In this document: positions 43,401 to 54,189 of the stretch, one piece after another
Layout: each line of letters opens with the position of its first letter
Position numbering within the stretch: position 1 is the stretch's first letter
Assembly: GCA_023055355.1 (NCBI GenBank)
Contig: JALJCS010000030.1
Coordinates: 868,001 to 932,000 of the forward strand
From: Agelaius tricolor
Taxonomy: Eukaryota; Chordata; Aves; Passeriformes; Icteridae
Reading direction: 5' to 3'
Length of the DNA stretch: 64,000 bases
Program-made: the position numbers and the translations under genes
The notes under the pieces: model-generated
Told to the model about the DNA's origin: nothing
The model's input: the letters and a program-made list of their open reading frames with translations, nothing else
The model's database searches: none

Positions 43401-43785
43401 TGTCGCAGACATCTTTCATGAAAAATCCTTTCTTAGGATTTTTCCTTGTGAGAAGCTGCAGTTTCAGCAACCAAAAGTAAACAATGGTTATCTGCTGCTG
43501 TGGAATGCAACAGGTAGACCTGTGATTGGTCTCCTGTGGATGTTGGGATTTCCTGACCACTCATGGCAGAGCTGGCTCTTGCTCTGTCTGACACACAGAT
43601 CTTTGTTATTCATTCGTGTCTATTCTTAGCTTAGCTAGCTTCTCAAGAAACCTTTTCCTTTCTATTGCTTTTTAGTATAGTCTTAATGTAACATATATCA
43701 TAAAATAATAAATCAAGCCTTCTGATCATGGAGTCAACATTCTCGTCTCTTCTTCATCCTGAAAACCCTTGTGACCACAGTCACA
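43401..43785 (+). mobile_element. Solo LTR inside ERV-B, AACTAG duplication
   Basis: It begins TGTCGCAGACATCTTTCATG and ends CCACAGTCACA (385 bp). Exact AACTAG copies flank it at 43395-43400 and 43786-43791. AATAATAAATCAAGCC (~43703) is the polyadenylation region. A related copy in minus orientation lies at 22060-22560. It postdates ERV-B. Confidence 0.95.
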
Positions 43786-44205
43786 AACTAGTAGCTGAAG
43801 TCCACACTTTGAGCAACTAGGTTAGTTGCCTGTTATGATAGCAGCAACCAGTCGCAAGGTTAAGTGGATGCTACTTAGTTCTGAGTGGTGACTAGGCAGA
43901 TGACTTGGTCTCTGACTCTGTGTGGGAGAAAGTTATTTGATTAGAGGTGAAGGTGTCATTCTGCTACAGATGTGTCATCTGGAAATTGCGAAGTCTGTAA
44001 TGGTATTTGAAGATCTGTCTTTATGTGTTTTGTTTGTATATGAACCTTAAGATTGTGAGGGGGTGTGTGTGTGTTGTGGAGTTGGTAGAAGTTGGTTATC
44101 TGTAAGTGAATGAAGAATGGATCCTCCATCTGCTTGGATTTTTACAAGGGCCCTGCAGAAGTCCTTAGCAGTTGTATTTGCTGGTCAAATACAAAAAGGG
44201 GGAAT

Positions 44206-44551
44206 TGTGGGAAAGATATTTGTGCTGTCCCTGTGAGCCAGTAGGGCCTCCTGAAGGTAAGGAGAAGCCCTATATCTCTCCTGAAGGAACGCCAAGGCCG
44301 TTACTACGGAGACCAGAGGAAGGAGAGAAAGTTGGGAGATATGGACTCTCACTGGCTCAAGAGTGACGTGGCTCTCTGGGTGTCTACTGAGAACTTTGTT
44401 TCTCTTATATGGCCAATGGTCACTGTATATGTGTTAGAGGGGGGTCAATATTTGGAGGAACTATAAAAGCTATGTTGGTTTAATAAAATCTCTCTTTCAC
44501 CCTTCTGATGGAGTTGTGTATTATTGTACTGTGTCACGCTCTATAGCGACA
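44206..44551 (+). repeat. ERV-B 3' LTR
   Basis: 346 bp, TGTGGGAAAGATATTTGTGC to CACGCTCTATAGCGACA, preceded by the polypurine tract. It differs from the 5' copy at scattered single bases, so ERV-B is older than its host's last few substitutions but not ancient. Confidence 0.93.
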
Positions 44552-44557
44552 AATGGC

Positions 44558-45852
44558 CTGGCACAGCAGCCCCAAGGCAGCATCTGGCGTCTCTGGTGGA
44601 CACTGATGCACTGTGCTCAGAAACCCCCATTCCAAAGGGGCAGAATCCATCTCTGTTTCTTGAGAGATGTCAGGATCCCACAGACTGTCTGTGCTGGAGG
44701 CCTAGGAAGGTCTCACTGGGAAGGAGTGGCCAAATCCCCCCTCTTCGTGGGACCTTGAGGTTCTATTCATCCTTGAAAAGGATGTCCAGGACCCATCCAG
44801 GAGCCAGTGGGCTTTTGTCAGTGATGCCTTGAGGATGGAAAAGGTTAAAGAGCTGTTTGTCTTGCCCAGAACACCCACAGAATGCTTCTCTTGTGGGGTT
44901 GCTGTTGGGTCCAAGAACAGCAGGCGGCCATTGGGGCCGTCACAGGGCAGCATCGCATCCTATGGGACTCACCAGTTCCCTCCCAAGAGCTGATCTGCAC
45001 CCAGAGAGAAAAGGATTGCTCAAGAAGTCCCACTCACCCTTAAATACTCCCATCTGACTACAGCAAAAACCTAATGGAGAGTGGAACATGATCCTGGGCC
45101 TTGAAAAGCATCTGCTGAGGGAACAGCAGTGCTGAAAGAACTGAACCACAGATGGGCACTCAGGAGAGCAGAGTGGGAAAGAGAAATGGGTGTCCAGAGC
45201 AGCAGAGAAACAGGCACTGGGGAGGGGCCATGGGGACAGCCTGTGGTGGGCAATGCCATGGGCCCTGGTGAGGCTGGAAGGCATCCAGAGCACCTTGGTC
45301 TGGGAACCCTTGGCTCTGGCCGAGCTTCAAAGCGGGTGCCTCCTTGTCAAAAAAAAAAGTAGTTCAAAGCTTTTCTTTTCAAAGCTCTCTCTTCAAAGAC
45401 ACAATGAACAAACATTTCTTACATTTTTACTCATTCAGTAGAACACACCACATGCTGCTTCCCCCAGAAAGAGCCCTGAGCCATAGGGAAGGAACCGGAT
45501 CCCCCTTCCCAGTCCCTGCAGTCAGGGCTTGGCCTTTCTGCCTCATCAACCCAAGCCAGGCTGCAGGCACTGCTGGGCTGCAGGGCTGGCGCTGAGCACA
45601 ACATCGCATCTTTGGGACATCCCTCCTTTTGCCCGGGGTTCATGCAGGGCTGAGTCTACCCTCAGGCAGGGCTCAGCTCCTCCACAGGAACTCAGTGTTA
45701 CCTGTGAGCCCCATGTGTCAGAACTCAGCACATCCCTTTGCATGTCCAGAGTTGCTGAGAATCCCATTGGGGGGCTTGGAGACCCTGGCATGCTGCCCAG
45801 AGCACCTGGGGATTTGATTTTGACCTTTGGAGCAAGTTACCAGTTTTGTATG
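44558..45852. other. No gene recognised between ERV-B and ERV-C
   Basis: Mostly unique-looking sequence. An A-run (45350-45358) follows CAAAGCGGGTGCCTCC. No LTR matching ERV-C's 3' LTR was found here. Confidence 0.45.
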
Positions 45853-45970
45853 AGAAGGAGGAGGGCTCGCGTTGCAGCCGGCGGAAGAGGAGGTCTCGCG
45901 TCATGATTTGGCGAAGGAGGAAGTCTCGCGCCAGGACCTGGTGAAGGAGGAAGTCTCGCATCGATAGCCA
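45853..45970 (+). repeat. ERV-C leader: four 30-bp GA-rich repeats
   Basis: GAAGGAGGAAGTCTCGC or a variant recurs at about 45854, 45884, 45913 and 45943, each with a variable 12-13-bp tail. The block sits just before the gag start, where retroviral leaders hold packaging and dimerisation signals; that role is inference. Confidence 0.8.
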
Positions 45971-45982
45971 GCAGTGGAGAGG

Positions 45983-46760
45983 ATGGAGCCCCTTGCTAAG
46001 GTCATTTTTAAAATTCACAGAGACTGGGGCATAGATTGTGAGCCAGGAGATTTTGTCCTCGCAGTGTCAAGGCTCCTGTGCGCTGGGGTAATCAGGCATC
46101 CGGAGGATATCTTCCACCCGGAAGTATGGGGATAATTGTACTGGGGCCCTAGCGGAGGAGGCTATGTCCTCAGGCTCGGGGCAGAGTCTAAAATCATGGG
46201 GCAGGGTCATGAGGGCACTGAAAAAAGCTCGGCCAGTCCAGCGGGAGCAGGGAAAGTGGAAGGCCACCCAGGACTGCTTGTGGGAGGGGCCCCGGCAGAG
46301 TGCGGACGAATGTGGGTCCGCTGAGTGTGGGGATTCGCAGCCGCGGGAGTGCTCTTTGTGGCTCCCGAGCCCAGGCACCGCAACTACGGGGAAAAAGCTG
46401 TCATTTTGGGACGGGCTGCTAGAGGAAGCACCAAATGCAGCTGTTAACTCAGAGGTGCAGAGCGCAGCCGTCGTTAACTCAGAGGCGCAGAGCGCGGCCA
46501 TTAGCTCAGAGGCACGGGGTGCGGCCGTTAGCTCAGAGGCACGGAGCCCCGCCGTTAACTCGGGGCCACAGGGCCCCACCGTTAGCGGGGAGGCGGGGGG
46601 CGCCGCCATTGATTCGGACCCTGAGGGAGCTTGGGCGGGGCGCCTGCCCTACGCACTGCGGGGTGGCGTGCCCCCGAAGGGGGGGGGACGCGGAAGCAAG
46701 CGCGATCGGCAGCGGCGGAGAAGGGTTGCAGGACAGCGCAGATACGCGCAGGCTTAACAG
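45983..46760 (+). pseudogene. ERV-C gag matrix and repeat-rich linker
   Basis: The start at 45983 reads MEPLAKVIFKIHRDWGIDCE and continues VSRLLCAGVIRHPEDIFHPE, a matrix-like helical run of alpharetrovirus style. A 1-nt frameshift at about 46130 moves to a frame reading SWGRVMRALKKARPVQREQG. At 46440-46620 an imperfect 30-36-bp repeat encodes VNSEAQSAAISSEARGAAVS-type segments. The frame ends at 46757. Confidence 0.75.
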
Positions 46761-47099
46761 GAGGAAAGGGCACGGAGGGGGAACTGATGCCACTTGGGAT
46801 ACGTGTTGGAAAGCTCATCACAGGGCACTGGCCTCCCCCAGCAGGAGGTGGGGCGAGCCGAGAGGTAGGGAGCGGCACAGGGCTAAGGCGAAGGGCAGGG
46901 TCGGAGCCTGACAAAAGGGTCTTGGAGCCCGGAAGTCTCCAGCCAGTCGAGTTCTGGAACCGAGTCGGACTCGAGCTGGGATGAGTGGTTCCGCAAGTGG
47001 TCCATTGCTGACCCTGACTCTTATTCTGATGATTCGGACTCAGACAAAAAGGGAGCGGGAGCATGTAAGGGTAGCCGTCGCAATCCCCCTGCTTGGGTC

Positions 47100-48300
47100 G
47101 AGGGAAAACTAGAAAAAAAACAAGCTCCCCTTACAAACTGGAGGAGAATAAAAATAGCGTGTGCCGAGTGGGCCCCTTCAGCCAAGTTAGCGTTTCCGGT
47201 CCGGGTGGGGGGGCCAGGCGGAAACCAAAGAACCTATACGCCTGTGAACCCTAAGGACATACAGGCAATTGTCAAAGCGATTGTGGACAGAGGGATTAAT
47301 TCAGCCATGGTCTCTACTCTCATCGACAGTGTTTTTGGAGGGGATGACATGCTCCCATTTGATATCAAACAGACGTGCAGATTAATTTTTGATGGGGCAG
47401 GAATGATTGTATTTAAACAGGAGTGGGAGGACAACTGTGCAAGGCAGCTGGCTTTGGTTACCGGGGCGGACCATCCACTGCATGGTTCCAGCTTGCAACG
47501 CTTGATGGGTACGGACCCAACTATGATCACCCCCCAGGCGCAGGCTGAGGGCCTTTGAGCCCATGAGGTAATGACAACAAGCCGTGCTGCCAGAGAGGCT
47601 ATTCGCTCTGCATCTAAGGTTATCGCCAGACCATCGCCATGGTCTACCATAAAGCAGAGCGAGAGTGAAGGCTTCACGCAGTTTGTGGACCGCCTCCAGG
47701 CAGCAATTGATTCCTCTGCTCTACCATCGGAGGCAAAGGGCCCTGTGCTAGCAGAGTGCCTGCGCCAGCAGTGTAATACTGCCACAAAGGACATCTTGCA
47801 GTCGCTACCACCCGGGGCTACCCTAGCAGACATGATCAGGCATGTTGTTAAAGAGGAGCATCTGGCCCCAATTCAGGCAACTGTCCACACTGCTATAACT
47901 AACATAATGGCATGTTTTAAGTGTGGCCAGGCAGGGCATATTGCAGTGAACTGCCCTCAACCAGGATACCCACCAACAGCCGTTCCCCCACGCCAGATGG
48001 GGCCTAGGGGGCCCTGCTGGACATGTGGAAGGAGGGGGCATTTCGCTAGGGAGTGCAAACCCAAGGATCAGGGAAACAGGAGGGGGAGGGGGCACATCCG
48101 GGCCGCACACAGCCCCCTCCCACTCGGAACACGAAGCGGCCCGGATGTGCCAATTGCCAATGGGGCATGGAGCTCCCGCACCCACTGCCCCCTCCCACTG
48201 TCAACTTCACAGCCCAGCCAATGGCCCAGTCAAACCCATCCACAGCTCAGGAATACCAAGAACGGCTCCCTGGGGACGAGGCCCCTGGGTGGCCCTGGAC
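47100..48300 (+). pseudogene. ERV-C gag capsid and nucleocapsid
   Basis: The capsid N-terminal part reads WAPSAKLAFPVRVGGPGGNQ and IQAIVKAIVDRGINSAMV. A single TGA at 47556-47558 interrupts it; the same frame continues from 47559. A major homology region follows (KQSESEGFTQFVDRLQAAID, about 47650-47712). Two intact CCHC knuckles are CFKCGQAGHIAVNC (~47914) and CWTCGRRGHFAREC (~48017). The frame continues to 48302. Confidence 0.9.
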
Positions 48301-48693
48301 ATGAAGGCGTGGGAGCGAGACCCATGGGTAGCCTTCGCTGTGAAGGTGGGCAGACACCCTCTAATAGTGTGGGCTGTCTGCCGTCTCTATAACAACCCTG
48401 ATGGCCCTGCTATCTGTATCCCTTTTTGGGTTGACACAGGATCAGATGTCACTGTCATTCCCGATATACACTGGCCCTCACAGTGGAAGTTGGAGGAAGC
48501 CCCCATGGTAGGCGGGGTTGGAGGGCTGTCTCACGCCCAAAAAAGCACCCAGCTTGTCACGCTAATGCTTTGCATGGAGAGGGGACCGGGGAGAACCATC
48601 ACCCTCTCCCCATATGTGATGTCCGAATGTCCACCCTTGTTAGGGAGGGATGCCCTGACCTTGTTGGAGGTTAAAATGACAAATTTATTCTAA
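48300..48693 (+). pseudogene. ERV-C protease
   Basis: Retropepsin in a different frame from gag, consistent with ribosomal frameshifting. The catalytic motif FWVDTGSDVTVIP is at about 48425-48463, flap-like GGVGGLSHAQ follows, and the C-terminal LLGRDALTLLEV precedes the stop at 48691. No dUTPase lies upstream, unlike ERV-A/B. Confidence 0.88.
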
Positions 48694-48699
48694 GGGCCA

Positions 48700-50021
48700 C
48701 TGCTACACAGCCACAATTGCCCATCAAACTGAGATGGAAATCACTAGACCCAGTGTGGGTCGAGCAGTGGCCCTTGTCTAAGCCTCGAATGACTGCCCTT
48801 CTCGAATTAGTTACCCGGGGGCTACAGCAAAACCACATTGAACCCTCCATAAGCCCATGGAACACTCCCATCTTTGTCATACCCAAACAATCTGGTGAGG
48901 GCTTTCATCTCCTACACGACCTACGGGAGGTGAACAAAAAGATCCAGCCAATGGGCCCCATGCAAACTTCATTGCCAATGAATTCTATGGTGCCCAGAGG
49001 ACAACCCTGTGCAGTGCTCGACATCAAAGACTGCTTCTTTTCCATCCCCCTTCATGATGAGGACAAAGAACGGTTTGCCTTTTCAGTCACCTTCCCGAAC
49101 AGCCAGCAGCCCAACCTGCACTTCCAATGGCGGGTATTGCCTCAGGGAATGGTCAACTCCCCTGCCATTTGCCAAATTATGGTGGACCGAGCACTAGTGC
49201 CAGTCCGACAGAACGATCCCACCGCAACCATTATCCAGTACATGGATGACATCCTGATCGCCGCGCCATCGACGGGCCAGGTAGACCGGCTAGTGTCTGC
49301 GATCTCAGAGACCTTAAAAGCAAATGGGTTCGAAATTGCCAGTGCGAAGATAAAGAGGGGACCATGTGTGACCTTTTTAGGGGTGGGAATCTCAGACTCC
49401 TATATAACCCCTCCCCAAATAAAAATTCGCTGAAACATCAGGACGCTCCACGACATGCAGCAGCTGGTGGGATCCCTACAATGGCTTCGTAACATCATCC
49501 TGATCCCTCCTGAGGTCATGGATCCCCTAAATGACCTCCTAAAAGGGAAGAACCCACGGGAGCGAAAGGTACTGACGCCAGAGGCAGTGAGCTTGCTTGA
49601 CTTTATTGAACGTCAGATGTCAGTGAGCACGCTCGCCAGGTGGGACTCGAATGCACCGGTCGATTTGTATGTCCATCTTACGAAGAAAGGGGGAGTAGGA
49701 GCGCTAGCCCAAGGACCCCCTGATAAGGCCCAACCAATACAATGGGTGGTCTTGGGAAAACCATCGCGCACCTTTTCCCCAGGAGTTGAGTGCCTTGGTA
49801 GCCTCGTTATGAAAGGCAGAAAACTCGCCCTGAGACATTTGGGCACTGAACCCGCCAGGATATATCTGCCCTTCCGTAAACAGCTTTCCGCACAGTCATC
49901 AATAACATCAGAGTACCTGGCCATAGCCCTTGCTGGATTCGGGGGAGAAATTCATTACGCAGCAAAACCCCCTTGGACGCAGCTGCTCACGGTCGTCAAC
50001 ATTGACCTACCACATAAGTAA
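48700..50021 (+). pseudogene. ERV-C reverse transcriptase
   Basis: Phrases in order: VEQWPLSKPRMTALLELV, SPWNTPIFVIPKQSGEGFHL, LDIKDCFFSIPL (catalytic Asp), VLPQGMVNSPAICQ, IQYMDDILIAAP (YMDD about 49238-49249) and FLGVGISDS. One in-frame TGA at 49431-49433 separates palm from thumb (MQQLVGSLQWLRN); reading frame is otherwise continuous to 50021. Confidence 0.92.
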
Positions 50022-51238
50022 TTGACCGGCCACGAGAAGGACCCACAGTCTTCACCGATGCGTCTTCACTAACCTCCACTGCAGCTGTAGTATGGCAGTC
50101 AGGAGAGCGATGGCATTGTATTAAAACAACAAATCCTTCATTTTCAGTCCAACAACTCGAAGCAGCCGCCGTGGCACTAGCATGTGGACTGTTCCCGGAG
50201 GAACACCTTAACATCGTGACTGACTCTATATTCGTGGCCAAGCTCTGTCTAGCTATGGCTAGACCCGGTGTGGCAGTATCCGCGGTGGCGACAATGCTGG
50301 AAGAGGCGCTTTATTGGCGAAAGGGCACTGTGTCTATCATCCATATCAACAGCCACAGTCCAGTTAAGGGATTCTTTCAGATTGGCAACAACAAGGCAGA
50401 CGCCGCCGCAAAAGGGCTGTGGACCCTAAGAGAAGCCCGCCAACTACACGAATTCCTACATATCGGGGCCAAAGCGCTTGCAAAGAAATGCAGGATCTCA
50501 GCTGCTGATGCTGAGCACATCGTCGCCTCATGCCCCTACTGCCAAAAATCACCACTGTGGTCCAGCGGCATCAACCCCCGGGGCCTCAAGGCCGCCGAAA
50601 TATGGCAGACAGATTTTACATTATGCCAGCTGCTGAAACCCCGAGCATGGCTTGCAGTAACAGTTGACACCTACAGTGGAGTAATCGCAGCCACGCAACA
50701 CCAAAAGGCAGATTCTAAAGCAGCTATCCAGCATTGGTTAACTACCATGGCATGGCTTGGTATCCTGAGGCAAATTAAGACAGATAATGGTCCAAGTTTC
50801 ATTTCAAAATCAGTCCGAGCTTTTGCATCAAGGTGGGGTATAACTTTAGTCCACGACATCCCGTATAATAGCACCGGACAGGCCATTGTCGAACGAGCTA
50901 ACCAGACCTTAAAAACTAAACTGGAGGTGCTTGCAAAAACAGAAGGGTTTACCAATTCCATCCCACAAAAAGACCAAGCACGCATCCTCACAACCGCCCT
51001 GCTAGCTTTCAATCAATTCCCCAGGGGAGATGAAATGAAAAGTCCTGTCCAGAGGCACTGGGCCACCCGGGCACTAGAAGAAGGCCCACAAGTTATGATT
51101 AAAAATGACTTAGGAGAATGGGAAACAGGTTGGAGGCTGGTACTCACAGGGCGAGGGTACGCAGCTGTTAAGAAAAATAATAAGATCAAATGGTGCCCAC
51201 TTAAGTCGATAAAACCAGACCTTCAGGGCAAAAACTAA
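50022..51238 (+). pseudogene. ERV-C RNase H and integrase, open frame
   Basis: A frame change near 50020 precedes RNase H motif EGPTVFTDASSLTSTAAVVW, then VQQLEAAAVALACGLF and NIVTDSIFVAKL. Integrase keeps its zinc region (HEFLHIGAKALAKKC, CPYC) and all three catalytic residues: WQTDFT, IKTDNGPSFIS and GQAIVERANQTLK. The C-terminal domain reads WRLVLTGRGYAAVKK. The frame is open for about 400 codons. Confidence 0.92.
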
Positions 51239-51963
51239 TGAAATTTGTGAAGTTTGTTTTGCAAGACTGAATCCTCAGACACCCCCGCAACCTCTATGCC
51301 CCGCTTCCTAAAGGCTGCGATGAATCATCAAGCAGCCCGATGGCAGACCATCCCAGGGTCGTGAAAGAACTCAATGACCAAACTAAAGGAGCGGCCGGCA
51401 CAGAGAAGGACAGGGGGGGAAAAAACAGCTCAGCAAAAATGTTAAGAGGTATCCATCAAGTAGAGTTCGAGCTCTGGCCAGGTTCTGGCTCTACTTGGAT
51501 GGAATGCCAAGTAACCCAGAGTTCTTCCCTGTGTCAAAGGATAAAAGGGCGATTTGGAGGGAACATAAGTCTGGACATGGACTCTCCAAATCCTCTCTAG
51601 TTTAAGATCAAACAGGTCGCAGACTCTGGGAAAAATAATTCGGTTCTAGGAGGTCAACTAAAACAAAAAAACAAACTGAGGAGGTCCTACAAAGATATTC
51701 AAAGTATTCAAAGATAGGGTTCAGTCAGCACCATGACTTGTCGCCTTACATTATAAACAAGTTTGTGTTGGTTTTTTTTTCAAAAAAAAAAAAACAAACA
51801 AAACAGTTAGAGATAGTTAGCTTTTTGTTTGTTAAACATTTGCAGTTACACGTTTATTGCAGTTGTGTTATGGTGTTCAAGTTAATTGCATTTTGCCAGT
51901 TACACGTTTCCTACTTGTCAGTTTTGCTTTATGTTTTTAACTGGTCATAAAAGGGGGGGGAAA
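51239..51963 (+). other. ERV-C non-coding tract and polypurine tract
   Basis: Only a short open frame (51340-51600) is present where env would be expected; it has no env motif. An A-run with CAAACAAAACAG lies near 51780-51806. The tract ends AAAAGGGGGGGGAAA at 51948-51963, the polypurine primer site. Confidence 0.75.
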
Positions 51964-52192
51964 TGTGGGGAAATATTGCGAGGTCTCGAGATATCGCGAG
52001 GTCATGCAGAACCCCTCCCCTTTTACCGTTAACTGACCATTACCCCCTGTTATAAAAGACCCTGCCTAACCATTAATAAAGGCCAGTTACTGTCCACCAC
52101 ATTGGTGTATGCATGTGCTTGGCCCATGTGGCAGAGGCGCCGCCACTGAACCGTCCTCGACCCGGGACACCACGCCCCAAGCGGCGGCAACA
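51964..52192 (+). repeat. ERV-C 3' LTR
   Basis: 229 bp from TGTGGGGAAATATTGCGAGG to GCGGCGGCAACA. It carries TTATAAAAGACC (~52050) and TTAATAAAGG (~52074), and a GCGAGGTC word repeated on either side of TCGAGATATC. A very compact LTR; no matching 5' copy in the window. Confidence 0.85.
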
Positions 52193-52194
52193 GC

Positions 52195-52657
52195 TGTGAG
52201 AGTCACACAGGTTTGAATAGTGTAATAATAAAATGTTCACAGGGTGAAAATGTAGATTTTAGGATTTTTGGTATGGGGGTTATGGGGACAAGATGAAGGA
52301 ATCAGGGCGTGTCTAGTCCTTCTTTCTTCTTATTGTTCTCCATTTTCTGCTGTGATGTTGGCACTTGGGGATTAGTTTAGAGTAGAAGTGCACTGTCTAA
52401 CATAGGTGATAGGTATTAGGAATTAAGAGTAAATATGATATACGTAGTTTGTAGTATAAAAAGACTATACCGCCTTGGGGGCGGTCAGAGTGCTCGTGGC
52501 TGCCTTGCTGAGCAGATCTCGGCTGGGCAGAAAGAAAATTTTATAGATAAGAATTAATAAACAACCTCAAGACCGAAAAGTGAAGAGTCCAGACTCGTCC
52601 TTCAGTTGCGTGGGCTGAAGCAGAGACATCCTACGCATCTCAGGGCAGCAAATATCA
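52195..52657 (+). mobile_element. Solo LTR abutting ERV-C, ACAGC duplication
   Basis: It runs TGTGAGAGTCACACAGG to ...GCAAATATCA (463 bp), flanked by ACAGC at 52190-52194 and 52658-52662. GTATAAAAAGACTATACC (~52455) and GAATTAATAAACAACC (~52551) are the TATA and polyadenylation regions. It inserted at the outer edge of the ERV-C LTR. Confidence 0.85.
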
Positions 52658-52689
52658 ACAGCCAACCCAAGACCACAGAGAAGACACCT

Positions 52690-52930
52690 CTGTGCCCTCT
52701 GCACAGTATTTCACTGCCATGACAGCAGGAATGCAACCCAAATCTGCCTTAAACCTGGTGCGGAACTCCTGCACCAGTGGGTTTCTCAGTGTTATGCTAC
52801 TCATGGCCAAGACATTTTCTCTGCCCCTCTGCCACAGCAATGCCCTGTGCCAGTTCTGCTGTGAGGCTTCCCTGAGGTGGTTCCAGCACCAGCAGCTCCT
52901 CCAGTATTGGAACTGGAGTCAGCAAACATG
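52690..52930 (+). pseudogene. Olfactory receptor relic, short fragment
   Basis: LLMAKTFSLPLCHSNALCQF and CCEAS match the FMANTFSLPLFQGNALSQFF-type segment of the receptor at 15.9 kb. The codons before (FLSVMLL) fit the end of the fourth membrane segment poorly, and the copy stops near 52930. Only about 45 residues survive. Confidence 0.7.
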
Positions 52931-53193
52931 ACCAAGACCCTGGTGAGCTCCCAGGACAGCCAGGGACAACTAATCTACCCAGCTCACCCCAAAATTCACT
53001 CAAGTCCTGCTGGAGCCAGTGGACCTGGCAGGCAAGAACGACCCCAGAGCTGGTAGAATCACACACCCTTTGCCAGGATGCTGTGGTGGCTCTACCCCAC
53101 CATGGCCAGGCACTACAGGTGACCATGTAGGGCCCCACACCCAGGAAACTGCACAGACCCATGTTTGAGATACAGGAAGATGGGATAAACTGA

Positions 53194-53660
53194 TGCGACA
53201 TTTAAAATACAGTTTATTGCTAATCAGTCTTATGAAAGGGTGAGACTGTAAGGTCTCACATTAGAGGCCTTGCATCAGAAAACCATTATAATTCTAGTTA
53301 CAATGTCTTTTATAAATTTCTTATCCAATCATCTACTTCCACAAAGCTCGCTAGCATCTTCATAACCAACTGCGAGATGCTACGTTTTGCACAATTTACC
53401 ACAACGCATCTTTTTCTATCCAATCATATAACTCTACAGAAACTTATTACTGTATCTTCTACTTTTTATCAACTCTATAACAAGTTCTATTATTAAACTC
53501 TAAAATATTCTACTATCTTGCTTAACATTTTTGTTCACTTATATGAGGCCTAGATCTACTTGCTTAAAACATATCTCTGCTTAAACTACAAATCTTTATT
53601 CTTATTTCATGTCTGTTTCATTATTCTATTCTAAAGCTCCAAGACTTCTCCATGGTCTTA
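53194..53660 (-). mobile_element. Probable LTR, minus orientation
   Basis: The low edge TGCGACATTTAAAATACAG has a minus-strand reading ...AATAAACTGTATTTTAAATG.CGCA, i.e. a polyadenylation signal close to a CA end. The body is AT-rich with repeated TCTACT-type words. The far end and duplication were not found. Confidence 0.5.
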
Positions 53661-54189
53661 GGTCAAACACTGTATCCATCTCTATCTCTGAGCTTGTATG
53701 CTCAAGGCCTTGAGACCTCTCTGTGCTTGCATTTCCCACATCCCTGCATTGCCCTGGAGACGGGTAGACTCAGCAGCCCCAGACCACCAGGGAACCAAAT
53801 TTCAAGACCAATAAATATTTTCAACATATTTTTGACATAGAAGGATTTTTTAACAATTAAATTCTTTGAGTAAGTAAAGAACTTTGGAGGAAAAAAATTG
53901 TAAAAGAAAACTTATTTTAAATTTATTTTTTTCCTTTTCAAACCAAGTCATTCCTACCACACTCACAGTGATCCGCAACCTTTCCTCATCACCTGGACAC
54001 CCACCCACCTACTCAGCCCACTCCCCCTGGACTCTGCACAGCTCCCAAGGCACAATTTGTCTGGGGGGAAAGCACGGGCTGTGTCAAGGCAGCTGAGCTA
54101 AGCATGGAGCAACTGGACCCAGCCTGACTTCCCCCAATATATGGAAAGAAGGAAATCCGACCCATGGACACACACTCAGACATGGGACA

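Larger units (their letters stand above)
37829..44551 (+). mobile_element. ERV-B: class II endogenous retrovirus lacking env
   Basis: Paired LTRs (37829-38175 and 44206-44551) begin TGTGGGAAAG and end TATAGCGACA. Flanks AGTGGC (37823-37828) and AATGGC (44552-44557) look like a 6-bp duplication with one change. Internal order: gag matrix, partial capsid, unknown insert, dUTPase, protease, reverse transcriptase, RNase H, integrase. A polypurine tract AAAAAGGGGGAA ends at 44204. Pol is closely similar to ERV-A. No env is recognised between the integrase tail (~43090) and the 3' LTR; a solo LTR lies there instead. Confidence 0.93.
45853..52192 (+). mobile_element. ERV-C: gag-pro-pol endogenous retrovirus, no env
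   Basis: Order: GA-rich leader with four 30-bp repeats, gag (45983-48300), protease, reverse transcriptase, RNase H, integrase (to 51238), a ~720-bp non-coding tract, polypurine tract and 3' LTR. Pol is related to but clearly distinct from ERV-A/B (no dUTPase; different matrix and LTR). Lesions are few: a frameshift in matrix, a stop in capsid, one stop and one frameshift in pol. No 5' LTR or primer-binding site was found upstream, so the copy is 5'-truncated. Confidence 0.9.
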
